Positions 36,642 through 44,808 of a DNA stretch of 64,000 nucleotides are shown here, piece after piece (position 1 is the stretch's first letter; each line of letters starts with the position of its first letter). Location: positions 248,001 to 312,000 of the forward strand of contig CABFPG010000002.1 of the NCBI GenBank assembly GCA_902141825.1, given 5' to 3'. This DNA comes from Thalassocella blandensis. GTDB lineage: Bacteria; Pseudomonadota; Gammaproteobacteria; Pseudomonadales; Cellvibrionaceae. The translations under genes were made by a program, and so were the position numbers. The notes beneath the pieces were generated by a model. It worked only from the letters and a program-made list of their open reading frames with translations. It had not been told where the DNA came from and searched no databases.

Positions 36642-36656
36642 CATTTTGCTAAAATG
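36642..36656. promoter_or_regulatory. Palindrome CATTTT-GCT-AAAATG, possible activator site
   Basis: A perfect inverted repeat centred about 150 bases upstream of the predicted transcription start, a typical place for a sigma-54 activator. CATTTT-C-AAAATG upstream of the wzx-like gene is nearly the same. Confidence 0.55.
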
Positions 36657-36959
36657 CAGCCAATTACACCCACTCCAAGAAACAGGTTAGCCACCCAAAA
36701 TCAAAACAGCCAAAAGTAAATATTGAGAAATACAGAAAAACATCTTCAAACTTCGACAATCATCGAAGAATATCAGAAAGAAATGGAATATATTAAAAAG
36801 ATAAATGGCAGCATCAAAGCATCAGAAGAGAAAGACGAACACACGCAGACTAACACACGGTTAGATAAGTAAAGACCACATTGACAGAAAACCAAAAAAA
36901 GAGAGATACCGCTAGAAAAACCTATAAAACAGCCACATTCACGAACTACACCAACCCGG

Positions 36960-38129
36960 TTAAGCCACCCCTTTAGATTTCAGCCTGGAAGAAAAGTATA
37001 AGCGAAACAAATAGAGAGGATTGCCTATCACATAGCGCTCAAACTTTTTTCCGGGTTCCATCGCTAAACGATATATCCATTCCATTCCAATTTCCCGCAT
37101 CCAGATAGGCGCCCGAGAGATACGCCCCGAATAGAAATCGAATAAACCACCAACGCCTAAAGCTGTTTTAACTTTCAATTGATGCTTATTTTCATTTATC
37201 CATTTTTCCTGAATTGGAGAGCCAAATCCTACCAGCAATATACTTGCTCCAGAGCGATTAATGGCCTCTATCACGGATGCATTCTCTTTCGGCTTAAAAT
37301 AGCCATGCTGGACACCCGCAATTTTTAAACCCGGGTATTGATCCTGAAGTCGATTAGCAGCAGTTTGCGCAACACCGGGAGCAGCCCCCAAAAGAAACAG
37401 AGATTCACCTCTGGCGACCAAAGCCTCACAAATATAAGGCAGTAAATCGGTGCCGTTCACATTGTCTTTGAGCTTTACATTGACACGCTTTGCCCCAAGC
37501 CTAACGCCCGATCCGTCTGCTAATACCAAATCTCCACAATTAATATCACGAGTCAAATGTTTATTTTTGAATGATAGATTAATCGAGTTCACGTTAACAA
37601 AAAATACAGAACGGCAACGCGACCCATCACTGGAGAATATTTCTTTCACAGCCTCCTGCAGAGTTCGGTTATGTATTTTTATATTGAACAAGCTAAACTC
37701 GCTCTTTTCTTCACCCTTGTTTTTATATAAACAACGCGTAGTAATACATTTCAACATCAGTGTGATATGCATTTTTAGCGAGAGATTGTTTTCGTGATAC
37801 CGAATCATTTGCCGATTAGTCATCTCAATACAACCAATGGTTTGGTGTAACTCCTGGAAGCTGAATAATGCTGGTTTCAGTATTACACTGGACCCGACTT
37901 CATCTACCTTATCGTTAAGACCACAGAAAGACTTATCGCCCAGTATGATTCTACACAGGCTATAGCAAAGCGCTAAATAGGGATTCGCCGTTTGTTTAAC
38001 GAGAAATACAGGGCCTAAAACTAACGCTAACACCAAAACAACAGGCATTATGATCAACGCCAAAGCAATATCAAATACACGTATTTGCATTAATGTAGCT
38101 TTACTTTCTACTGGGATGGCGCTGTACAT
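36960..38129 (-). CDS. WecG/TagA/CpsF-family glycosyltransferase with extra N-terminal membrane region
   Basis: I choose ATG 38129 (389 residues) because GGAGAG sits 6 bases upstream; a TTG at 38162 is the alternative. Residues about 180-380 are a GT26 domain: VFFVNVNSINLSF, LVLADGSGVRLGAKR, NGTDLLPYICEAL, SLFLLGAAPGVAQTAANRL, ILLVGFGSPIQEKWI and ALGVGGLFDFYSGRISRAP. The first 165 residues are unusual: IRVFDIALALIIMPVVLVLALVLGPVF resembles the membrane start of PF02397 sugar transferases, but the catalytic signature of that family is missing. It should add the second sugar to the lipid carrier. It has its own -24/-12 promoter. Confidence 0.88.
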   Translation of the reverse strand: MYSAIPVESKATLMQIRVFDIALALIIMPVVLVLALVLGPVFLVKQTANPYLALCYSLCRIILGDKSFCGLNDKVDEVGSSVILKPALFSFQELHQTIGCIEMTNRQMIRYHENNLSLKMHITLMLKCITTRCLYKNKGEEKSEFSLFNIKIHNRTLQEAVKEIFSSDGSRCRSVFFVNVNSINLSFKNKHLTRDINCGDLVLADGSGVRLGAKRVNVKLKDNVNGTDLLPYICEALVARGESLFLLGAAPGVAQTAANRLQDQYPGLKIAGVQHGYFKPKENASVIEAINRSGASILLVGFGSPIQEKWINENKHQLKVKTALGVGGLFDFYSGRISRAPIWMREIGMEWIYRLAMEPGKKFERYVIGNPLYLFRLYFSSRLKSKGVA

Positions 38130-38202
38130 GGCTAACTCTCCGGCTTTGACTAACTCGCGCAATATTATGCATAGTTATCATCTGTATTTTTAAAAACGAG
38201 TA

Positions 38203-38221
38203 TTGCAGAACACATGCCAAA
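38203..38221 (-). promoter_or_regulatory. Sigma-54 promoter of the wecG-like gene
   Basis: The minus strand reads TGGCATGTGTTCTGC, one mismatch (C for T before TGC) from the consensus, with GG (38218-38217) and GC (38206-38205) 10 bases apart. Predicted transcription start is near 38193, upstream of ATG 38129. Confidence 0.78.
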
Positions 38222-38340
38222 GCCATTATCACAGTCCATGTGATCCTGTTATAACCATTTACCGTGCTTTTATAGATGTTTGAAATGAATTTAAGTTAAT
38301 GCGGGTAAATTTATAAAGATTAGTTTGAATTTTATGTATA

Positions 38341-39099
38341 TTAATAGCGTTTTTTAAGGCTGTTTAGCAAAGTAGGACTGACATACGTTTCAAGCTGAAA
38401 AAGTACGTCGCATTTTGATTTGCAAAATGAAAATCGTAGAGCCGGGAGTACTACTCTCAACGTCAGTTTAGAAAAAACATTCAACAACTTAAATTTTAGA
38501 TGATCCATGCGTGCGGGCGTATATAAGTGACGTATCGGACCAGCACTGTAGTGTCTTATATAATCCTTCATTTCAGGGTCATGATTATTGTTCCATTTTC
38601 GGCATATCGCCTGCACAAACGTTTTTCCCTTAGCAAAATGGATGATATGACCATTCTCTCCCCAACCAACATCATCATCTGTAGGAAGCGTACAATGCCG
38701 ATTGCTTAGTATGGTGCTAAAAAACTGCTGACTCTCGATGGTATTCCGTACAATCAGAACACCTGAGTTATACCTTCCACTATAACCTTTCGCCATGTAA
38801 ATCGACTTCTCCGGCGCCTGAATTTCTGTCAGCGGCGGACAACATTCTTTGATTTCTGCATCCGCATCAATACACATAACCCAGTCAACATCAAAGGCTA
38901 AAAAGTGTTGGAGATATAGAATTTTAAGCCATACAATTTCCATTCCTAGCCAAGTAAATTTTGGCGTATCAATTAAAATATATTGGTATCCATGCTTTTC
39001 ACAATAGCGTCTGTGTGACGCTATATTCTTGGCATACTCCCAATGATATCCGCATGCACCCAGTGAAAAGACGATAATATTTGCCATTTTGATATCCAT
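38341..39099 (-). CDS. Putative glycosyltransferase of the GMA12/MNN10 (GT34-like) type
   Basis: The 252-residue protein has a GT-A-like core: IIVFSLGACGYHWEYAKNIASHRRYCEKHGYQYILID, VDWVMCIDADAEI with a DxD motif (about 77-81), SGRYNSGVLIVRNTIESQQFF and WGENGHIIHF. This order resembles GMA12/MNN10 galactosyl/mannosyl transferases, which are better known in fungi. It is assigned by pattern only. It lies between the wecG-like gene and the divergent sigma-54 activator, so a role in EPS synthesis is likely. The start is uncertain: ATG 39099 or ATG 39087 (MANIIVF), neither with a strong ribosome site. No -24/-12 promoter was found for it. Confidence 0.7.
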   Translation of the reverse strand: MDIKMANIIVFSLGACGYHWEYAKNIASHRRYCEKHGYQYILIDTPKFTWLGMEIVWLKILYLQHFLAFDVDWVMCIDADAEIKECCPPLTEIQAPEKSIYMAKGYSGRYNSGVLIVRNTIESQQFFSTILSNRHCTLPTDDDVGWGENGHIIHFAKGKTFVQAICRKWNNNHDPEMKDYIRHYSAGPIRHLYTPARMDHLKFKLLNVFSKLTLRVVLPALRFSFCKSKCDVLFQLETYVSPTLLNSLKKRY

Positions 39100-39218
39100 T
39101 GGCTATTACATTAAGAGTGATAAATTTATCTGCATCTATATTGTTTAGCATATTTCCTATTACGATTACGTATTACTTTCCGTGCACTATGTGTGCCACG
39201 CAAACTAGCAGGCAATAA

Positions 39219-40703
39219 ATGGAAGACAAGCAAACCGCCAACGCCAATATTCTTTTTGTTGATGATGAACCAGGAATACTTAACAGCTTAAAACGAATTA
39301 CTCGCAAATTACCTGCACACTGCTATTTTGCCAACAGTGGGCGGGAAGCACTCGACTTACTAGCAGAAACGCCCTGCGACGTTATTGTCTCGGATATGAT
39401 GATGCCAGAAATGGATGGCGCTACCTTGCTCGCCGAAATTGCTCATCTTTACCCGGAATCTGTGAGATTAGTCCTTTCTGGCTACTCAGACGATGACCTC
39501 GTCATGACGGCTATCAATGAAGGCAAGATATGGGGGTACATTCGAAAACCATGGGAAGATCATCAACTAATAGTTACCCTTAAACAAGCACTTGCGTCGC
39601 AACAGCTTTTAATTGAACGCGCGCTCTTAAGACGTCGCCTCGCCAGCTTTAAACAAAATTATCAGTCTGGCTTTTGTTCGTTCATAGGTCATTCTAGAAT
39701 CATGCAGCGTGTCTACGAACAAATTGACCTGGCCGGCCGCAGTAGCGCAGCAGTATTTATTACTGGCGCCAGCGGAACGGGTAAAGAACTAGTCGCAGAA
39801 GCTCTTCACCAATGCAGCCCAAGAAAAGATGGGCCGTTTATCGCTCTGAATTGCGCTGCGATTCCCAGCGAGCTCATGGAATCCGAGATTTTCGGTCATA
39901 TCAAGGGTGCATTTTCGGGTGCTGTTGCACAACGGGATGGTGCGGCAACTCTGGCCGACGGCGGGACCTTGTTTCTAGATGAACTGGGCGAAATGGATAT
40001 CTCACTCCAGGCAAAATTACTGCGCTTTATCCAAACAGGGAAATTTCAAAAAGTCGGCAGTTCCAAACAGGAATCGGTTGATATCCGCTTTGTGAGTGCC
40101 ACCAACCGCAATCCTCTGGCAGCCATCAAAGAGGGCTTACTGAGAGAAGATCTGTACTACCGACTGAACGTAGTCGCCATCACCCTCCCTCCTCTTGCGA
40201 AACGCGACAATGACCCATACGAGCTCGCATGTGAGTTTTTAAAACGCTTTTCTAAAAAAGAAAGTAAAGACTTCACCGGGTATACCGAAGATGCTAAAAA
40301 GCTGCTGCTTGCTTATGAATGGCCGGGAAACATCAGACAGTTGGAAAACTGCATACACAATGTGGTGATCATGAGCAAAGGGCCACTGGTAGAAGCGGAT
40401 GAGCTGGCATTGCCTCTACATTTGACCGAGTCAGACATTGAAAACTATATAACTCAAGCCAAAGAAATAGCAATACCAGAAGAAACCAGCTCAGAAGCTT
40501 TAAACAACCCAACTGAGAATGTCGCAACAGCGCCCAACTCCGGCGAACCATTGTTACGACCACTTGCCACAGTAGAGCGTGAGCATATTGAACAGGTTCT
40601 ATCTGTCTGCGAAGACAATGTTGTGAAAGCGGCATCAATATTAGAAATTAGCCCTTCTACGCTCTATCGTAAAATCCAGGGCTGGGAAAAGTCAGCCGAA
40701 TAA
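39219..40703 (+). CDS. Sigma-54-dependent response regulator (REC-AAA-Fis), EPS activator candidate
   Basis: The 494-residue NtrC-type protein has an intact receiver (D15/D16, phospho-acceptor D59 in SDMMMPEMDG, K110 in RKPWEDHQL). Next is an AAA+ domain (about 150-385) with Walker A GASGTGKE (183-190), the sigma-54 contact loop GAFSGA (230-235; usual form GAFTGA) and Walker B GGTLFLDELGE. A Fis-type helix-turn-helix ends it (NVVKAASILEISPSTLYRKI). It is the only sigma-54 activator in the window and lies in the middle of an EPS locus with several -24/-12 promoters. Its receiver is of the RpfG-like KPW subtype seen also in the HD-GYP protein at 44809-46119, so a common kinase is plausible. No kinase gene adjoins it directly. 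Confidence 0.93.
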   Translation: MEDKQTANANILFVDDEPGILNSLKRITRKLPAHCYFANSGREALDLLAETPCDVIVSDMMMPEMDGATLLAEIAHLYPESVRLVLSGYSDDDLVMTAINEGKIWGYIRKPWEDHQLIVTLKQALASQQLLIERALLRRRLASFKQNYQSGFCSFIGHSRIMQRVYEQIDLAGRSSAAVFITGASGTGKELVAEALHQCSPRKDGPFIALNCAAIPSELMESEIFGHIKGAFSGAVAQRDGAATLADGGTLFLDELGEMDISLQAKLLRFIQTGKFQKVGSSKQESVDIRFVSATNRNPLAAIKEGLLREDLYYRLNVVAITLPPLAKRDNDPYELACEFLKRFSKKESKDFTGYTEDAKKLLLAYEWPGNIRQLENCIHNVVIMSKGPLVEADELALPLHLTESDIENYITQAKEIAIPEETSSEALNNPTENVATAPNSGEPLLRPLATVEREHIEQVLSVCEDNVVKAASILEISPSTLYRKIQGWEKSAE

Positions 40704-40761
40704 CGCAAGAAGGAATGGACAAAAATTTTCTCAACAAGTTTTTGCAATTTAAGAAAATTTT

Positions 40762-40774
40762 CATTTTCAAAATG
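40762..40774. promoter_or_regulatory. Palindrome CATTTT-C-AAAATG, possible activator site for wzx
   Basis: A perfect inverted repeat centred about 109 bases upstream of the predicted start of the wzx-like transcript, next to another palindrome GAAAATTTTC (40753-40762). It is nearly the same as the repeat at 36642-36656. Confidence 0.55.
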
Positions 40775-40849
40775 CGAATTCCCTATCAAACCCCTCTTAC
40801 AATCGGGCTAACAAACACATAACCCACTGTTTTTATTGTATATTTTTAC

Positions 40850-40867
40850 CTGGCAAGCTATTTGCTC
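40850..40867 (+). promoter_or_regulatory. Sigma-54 promoter of wzx-GT2 unit
   Basis: TGGCAAGCTATTTGC, with GG (40852-40853) and GC (40864-40865) 10 bases apart. Transcription should start near 40877, which fixes the translation start of the next gene at ATG 40899. Confidence 0.85.
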
Positions 40868-40898
40868 TATAGATTTTAACATCTACAGAGTTAAGCCA

Positions 40899-42188
40899 AT
40901 GAATCTATCAGCCACTATTAAGCATGCCAAAGACAAGCTCACGAAGCTTAAGCAGGATCGTCTGCTTAAAAACGTCAGCTGGATGTTTATGTCTGAATTC
41001 TTTTCAAAATTCAGTCGCGTGCTTGTCGTGGTCGTAATGGCAGCCACTCTCACGCCAAAAGAATTTGGTCTGCTTAGCCTGTCTGTCGTCATCTTTGAAT
41101 TAATTCGAGTATTCAGCCGTGCAGGCGCAGGAATAAAAGTCATCCAGTGCCGGGACGAAGAGCTTCCTGCCATTGCAGGAAACGCCTCTTTGTTGCAATG
41201 GATAACTTGCATCCTGATCGCTTACCTGCAAATTGCCCTGGCCACCATTGTCGCGAACTTTTATAACGAACCGGGAATAGCAGAAATTCTACGCTACCTG
41301 GCACTGAGCTATTTACTTTTCCCTATCGTGGCTACAAAAGTATTTATGGTTCAACGCAACAACCAACTGGGAAAATTTGCATCTGCTAATGTCGCTTCAA
41401 TGACGGCTGACAATATTTCACTGTGCCTGTTCTTACTGCTGGGCTGTGGCGTTTACTCTATTGTATATGCAAAATTGCTAGCCAGTATCGTTTGGGTGGT
41501 GTTCTTTAGCTTTTGTCATGTGCCACGATTTTCGCCTGCGCTGGATAAACCAAGCTTTCTTCCTTTACTCAAAACATCCATAAATGTTTTTACCACGGAA
41601 GCTCTTCGCGTACTTAGATTTCATATCGATGTCATTATCGCTGGCATCATACTTTCAACAGAACAACTTGGTCTCTATTGCTTTGCTAAAAACGCGGGGG
41701 TTGGCCTAAGCCAATCACTGGTAACGGCCTACATGACGGGTTTGTACCCTTATTTGTGTGAACAATTACGTAAGCAGAACCTGCAAGAGGCCATTCGTAA
41801 AATGTTTATATTGTCCACCGCTGTGGCAACGTTATTTGTACTGCAAAGTTTAGTCGCGCCAATTTACTTACCCATACTGTTCTCCAGCGATTGGCAGGAT
41901 GCGTATAGCTTAGTTGCGGTACTGTGCCTTGTTGGTATTCCAATGGTTTTCCTGGACAGCTATGGGCTGGTCCTACGCACCCATCAAAAAACGTTTAAAG
42001 AAAGTATGCTGATGCTTTATGCCGTTCTTACCATCGCCATTTCCGCCTATTTTCTTGTTGATGCAACAGCCATTGCGCTGGCAAACAATATTCTAATGGT
42101 AAGCCTGCTCTGGTTCATTCCAGTTGCTGCGTACCTGTTAAAAAGTAACTTGCTATTTCAATTCCCAAAAAGAAGGTTTGTATCATGA
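40899..42188 (+). CDS. Wzx-like EPS repeat-unit flippase
   Basis: Starting at ATG 40899 (429 residues) because a TTG at 40836 would lie upstream of the promoter. The protein has about 12-14 membrane segments and the N-terminal signature of the Polysacc_synt/MOP flippase family (SWMFMSEFFSKFSRVLVVVVMAATLTPKEFGLLSL, then AGIKVIQ). It would move the undecaprenyl-linked EPS repeat across the inner membrane. The following GT2 gene begins in its stop codon (ATGA at 42185-42188), so the two form a unit under one -24/-12 promoter, apart from the main EPS operon. Confidence 0.88.
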   Translation: MNLSATIKHAKDKLTKLKQDRLLKNVSWMFMSEFFSKFSRVLVVVVMAATLTPKEFGLLSLSVVIFELIRVFSRAGAGIKVIQCRDEELPAIAGNASLLQWITCILIAYLQIALATIVANFYNEPGIAEILRYLALSYLLFPIVATKVFMVQRNNQLGKFASANVASMTADNISLCLFLLLGCGVYSIVYAKLLASIVWVVFFSFCHVPRFSPALDKPSFLPLLKTSINVFTTEALRVLRFHIDVIIAGIILSTEQLGLYCFAKNAGVGLSQSLVTAYMTGLYPYLCEQLRKQNLQEAIRKMFILSTAVATLFVLQSLVAPIYLPILFSSDWQDAYSLVAVLCLVGIPMVFLDSYGLVLRTHQKTFKESMLMLYAVLTIAISAYFLVDATAIALANNILMVSLLWFIPVAAYLLKSNLLFQFPKRRFVS

Positions 42189-43201
42189 AATCAAAAACCA
42201 CTACACCAGTTTTCTCCGTCGTCATGCCAATGTACAACGTTGAGAGATATGTTCGTTTTGCTATCGAATCCGTCCTAAAGCAAACATATAAGAGTTTTGA
42301 ACTTATCTGCGTTAATGATGGTTGTAATGACTTAACAGTGGATATCGTTCGGCAGTTCGATGACCCTCGTATCAGAATCGTTCACCAGAGCAACATGGGA
42401 CTATCGGCAGCCCGAAATACTGGAATTAAGAACGCTAAAGGTGAGTTTGTAGCTTTCCTGGATTCAGATGACGCCTGGCAACCAACAAAACTTGAAACAC
42501 ATCTACAGCATTTTAGAAACAATCCTAAACTTGGAGTCAGTTACAGCGCCTCCTTATTTATGGACGAAGATGATGAATTACTAGGCATCGGTCAGTTTCC
42601 GAAAATCAGTAAACTAAGTCCGCAGGACGTCTTCTGTCGCAACCCAATTGGTAACGGATCAGCCGCTGTTATGCGCAAACGCATGTTACTGCAACTTGCC
42701 GAACCCAAAATGATAGATGGCATTTATCGAATGACTTATTTTGATGAAGAATTACGTCAGTCTGAAGATGTAGAGTTTTGGTTACGCGCAATGCTGTCTA
42801 CAGACTGGGAATTTGCTGGTGTAAAAGAAGCGCTAACCCTTTACCGTGTGAATGCCAGTGGTCTATCCGCAAACCTTGAGAAGCAATTTAATGCATGGAA
42901 AACGGGCGTGACAAAAAACTGGGATATTAATCCAAAGTTTTACGAGAAGTGGTTTTCGTTAGCAGCGGCTTATCAAAAACGTTATTTGGCAAGAAGAGCG
43001 ATTCAATCACGTCAAGGGCCAACCGCTATGAAAATGGTGAAAGAAGCCCTTTCGACAGATTATAGAATTCTCTTTCAGGAGCCCGCACGCACTTCCGTCA
43101 CTATAATCTGTGCTTGCTTGCTCATGCTGCCAAAGGGCATGTACACGTCACTAGAGAAATTTGCCATGAATGCCAATGCGGCACAAATGAAACGCAGTTA
43201 A
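42185..43201 (+). CDS. GT2 family glycosyltransferase
   Basis: A 338-residue GT-A transferase: FSVVMPMYNVERYVRFAIES, VNDGCNDLTVDIV (an uncommon CND where many members have STD), NMGLSAARNTGI and the metal-binding FLDSDDAW near residue 96. A later SEDVEFWLRA segment is typical of the acceptor side of GT2 enzymes. A hydrophobic stretch near the C-terminus (about 300-315) may touch the membrane. It is translationally coupled to the flippase gene and should add a sugar of the EPS repeat. Confidence 0.9.
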   Translation: MKSKTTTPVFSVVMPMYNVERYVRFAIESVLKQTYKSFELICVNDGCNDLTVDIVRQFDDPRIRIVHQSNMGLSAARNTGIKNAKGEFVAFLDSDDAWQPTKLETHLQHFRNNPKLGVSYSASLFMDEDDELLGIGQFPKISKLSPQDVFCRNPIGNGSAAVMRKRMLLQLAEPKMIDGIYRMTYFDEELRQSEDVEFWLRAMLSTDWEFAGVKEALTLYRVNASGLSANLEKQFNAWKTGVTKNWDINPKFYEKWFSLAAAYQKRYLARRAIQSRQGPTAMKMVKEALSTDYRILFQEPARTSVTIICACLLMLPKGMYTSLEKFAMNANAAQMKRS

Positions 43202-43237
43202 TCTCAAGCTGTTTTTTGGGAATTACAGCAAGGCTTT

Positions 43238-43271
43238 ACCGGATACGCTAGTCATGGTATCCGGTTTTTTT
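43238..43271. terminator. Rho-independent terminator between convergent genes
   Basis: A 9-bp stem ACCGGATAC/GTATCCGGT with a 10-base loop is followed by a T-tract of seven on the plus strand. It ends the wzx-GT2 unit and abuts the stop codon of the histidine kinase gene on the other strand. Confidence 0.93.
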
Positions 43272-44208
43272 ATTGCTGTGCTAACAGGGTAATCGTGAAC
43301 TTGGTACCAACACCCACTTCACTCTGAACATCCAGGGTACCCTTTTGGCTCTCAATGATACCCAGGGATACGGATAACCCCAGCCCCGTGCCAACGCCAG
43401 GCTGTTTTGTGGTAAAGAATGGATCAAATATTTTATGGATAACATTGACCGGAATGCCTTCACCATTATCCATAACTTCAATAACGATTTTATCTTGACG
43501 TTGAAAGGTTTTTATTTTGATAATTCCATCAGCTTTCACAGCATGTGTTGCATTTACAATTAAGTTGAGCATCACCTGAGCAAAACCACCTTGAAAGCCC
43601 ATGGCCAAATCAATATCACCATAGTCAGCTCTGAGCTCGGAAAGATTCTTCACCTCGCTACTTACCAATTTCAAAGTCGATGCAATTGAGGAATTGACAT
43701 CAAAGGGTCGCATTTCATCGCTATCGGGGCGAGAGAAATCTCGTAAACCTTTCACTATGTCTGAAATTTTGAGGATTCCATCTAACGACTCCGTAATAAT
43801 ATCCTTAAAATCCTCCATTATTTCGCCTATCTCGTGCGAGGTAATAATATCCTGAATATCGCGATTTTCACTATTGTCGCCACCTTGATTCGCACTACTT
43901 GCCTCCTGAATCTGTTGAAAACAGGACTGCAGCGTGTCTCGATACTGCAAAAGTACATTGAGATTACTTTTTATATAGGCTGTTGGATTGTTGATTTCAT
44001 GCGCAATTCCCGCGCTTAACTGGCCGATTGACGCCAGCTTTTCCTGATGGAGTATTTGTACTTTCTGATTCTTTAGTCGTGAATAGGCTAGCCTCATGCT
44101 ATCGTTTATTTCTTGTAGCTCTTTAGACTTTTTTTCCAATAAACGATCAGCCTGCTCCCGAGCAGCTTTCTGACGCTCATAGGCAGCTTTATAATTAGAG
44201 TTTTCCAT
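43270..44208 (-). CDS. Soluble histidine kinase paired with H-NOX (HnoK-like)
   Basis: The 312-residue kinase has no membrane segment. An N-terminal coiled coil (about 1-55) leads to the H-box LSAGIAHEINNPTAYIKSN (H70), followed by N-box LNLIVNATHAV, DNGEGIP, FDPFFTTKQPGVGTGLGLSVS and a complete ATPase domain. It has no sensor domain of its own, as expected for kinases that take their signal from a separate H-NOX protein, whose gene overlaps its start by 14 bases. Kinases of this type are inhibited by NO-bound H-NOX in Shewanella and Vibrio. Likely targets here are the REC-HD-GYP protein of the same operon and perhaps the sigma-54 activator 3 kb away. Confidence 0.9.
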   Translation of the reverse strand: MENSNYKAAYERQKAAREQADRLLEKKSKELQEINDSMRLAYSRLKNQKVQILHQEKLASIGQLSAGIAHEINNPTAYIKSNLNVLLQYRDTLQSCFQQIQEASSANQGGDNSENRDIQDIITSHEIGEIMEDFKDIITESLDGILKISDIVKGLRDFSRPDSDEMRPFDVNSSIASTLKLVSSEVKNLSELRADYGDIDLAMGFQGGFAQVMLNLIVNATHAVKADGIIKIKTFQRQDKIVIEVMDNGEGIPVNVIHKIFDPFFTTKQPGVGTGLGLSVSLGIIESQKGTLDVQSEVGVGTKFTITLLAQQ

Positions 44209-44743
44209 TGGTAATTCTTAAAATGCACTCGTCGTCGTTTTGATGGCAACACTTTATCTGTGTAATTGATATCTCGGAATTGAATTCTTTTGCTGCACCG
44301 TAAATTAATCCTTCTGCCAAATAGCAAAGTTTCCGCGGTGAACTGTAGTGCATATCCAACACATTTTTTTCTATGAGATTACAACTGATTTTAGGAAGCG
44401 AGGCATCGTGATACAACTTGTTTACCTCTTTATGGATCACCCCTTGGATGCTCACTAAAAAGGAAAAAATATGTTGATGGATATTGGTGAAAATGGGGAA
44501 TTTTGCATTCAGAGCCCCAAACAGATACTCGCCGAAAGTTCTTAACACCTGATCTTGAGGAAGGTCTAATTGCTGACTTATAGCAGCCACTAAATCTGCA
44601 AGCTCCTGATCCGCGTAGCTTTCTGCAGACACGTATATCCCCTGAGATTCAGGGGTAACGTCGGCAAGCACCCTTTCCCACACATCAATGCCATAATCTC
44701 TCTCTATCATGTCGTTCAATGCGATGAAAACCGCGCCTTTCAT
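44195..44743 (-). CDS. H-NOX heme nitric oxide sensor
   Basis: The start at ATG 44743 is fixed by GGAGGAAGG upstream and by the family's usual beginning MKGAVFIALNDM; a longer frame reaches 44770. The 182-residue protein carries the H-NOX hallmarks: the proximal heme ligand H104 in GVIHKEVNKLYHDASLP, the heme-propionate motif Y133-S135-R137 (YSSPRK), and C140, C165/C166, H167 and C173, which resemble the zinc site of Shewanella-type H-NOX. The distal side shows no obvious tyrosine, which suggests selectivity for NO over oxygen, but that is inference. The gene overlaps the kinase gene by 14 bases and follows the REC-HD-GYP gene by 65 bases. Confidence 0.95.
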   Translation of the reverse strand: MKGAVFIALNDMIERDYGIDVWERVLADVTPESQGIYVSAESYADQELADLVAAISQQLDLPQDQVLRTFGEYLFGALNAKFPIFTNIHQHIFSFLVSIQGVIHKEVNKLYHDASLPKISCNLIEKNVLDMHYSSPRKLCYLAEGLIYGAAKEFNSEISITQIKCCHQNDDECILRITNGKL

Positions 44744-44808
44744 ATCCTTCCTCCATATAAAAGGTGTCACTCAAACAGCGAATATAAACAGGATAGATTA
44801 TTCAAGCA

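Larger units (their letters stand above)
36463..36959. other. Regulatory intergenic region upstream of the phosphoglycosyltransferase gene
   Basis: About 500 A/T-rich bases without a gene. They hold the -24/-12 promoter at 36508-36525, a half-site ATTTGCAAAAC near 36605 and the palindrome at 36642-36656. The left-over part (36700-36959) is A-rich and shows no clear terminator for the wecG-like gene. Confidence 0.6.

Noticed and set aside
36960-38129. Bifunctional phosphoglycosyltransferase-WecG enzyme
   Set aside because: The N-terminal part lacks the LRSM, DEIPQL and GPRP catalytic segments of PF02397 enzymes.
38228-38244. CRP-type site ATCACA-n5-TGTGAT
   Set aside because: The half-sites are in the opposite order to the TGTGA-n6-TCACA consensus; only an ordinary inverted repeat.
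40836-40898. Longer version of the flippase starting at TTG 40836
   Set aside because: This start lies upstream of the -24/-12 promoter at 40850-40867, so it would not be transcribed from it.
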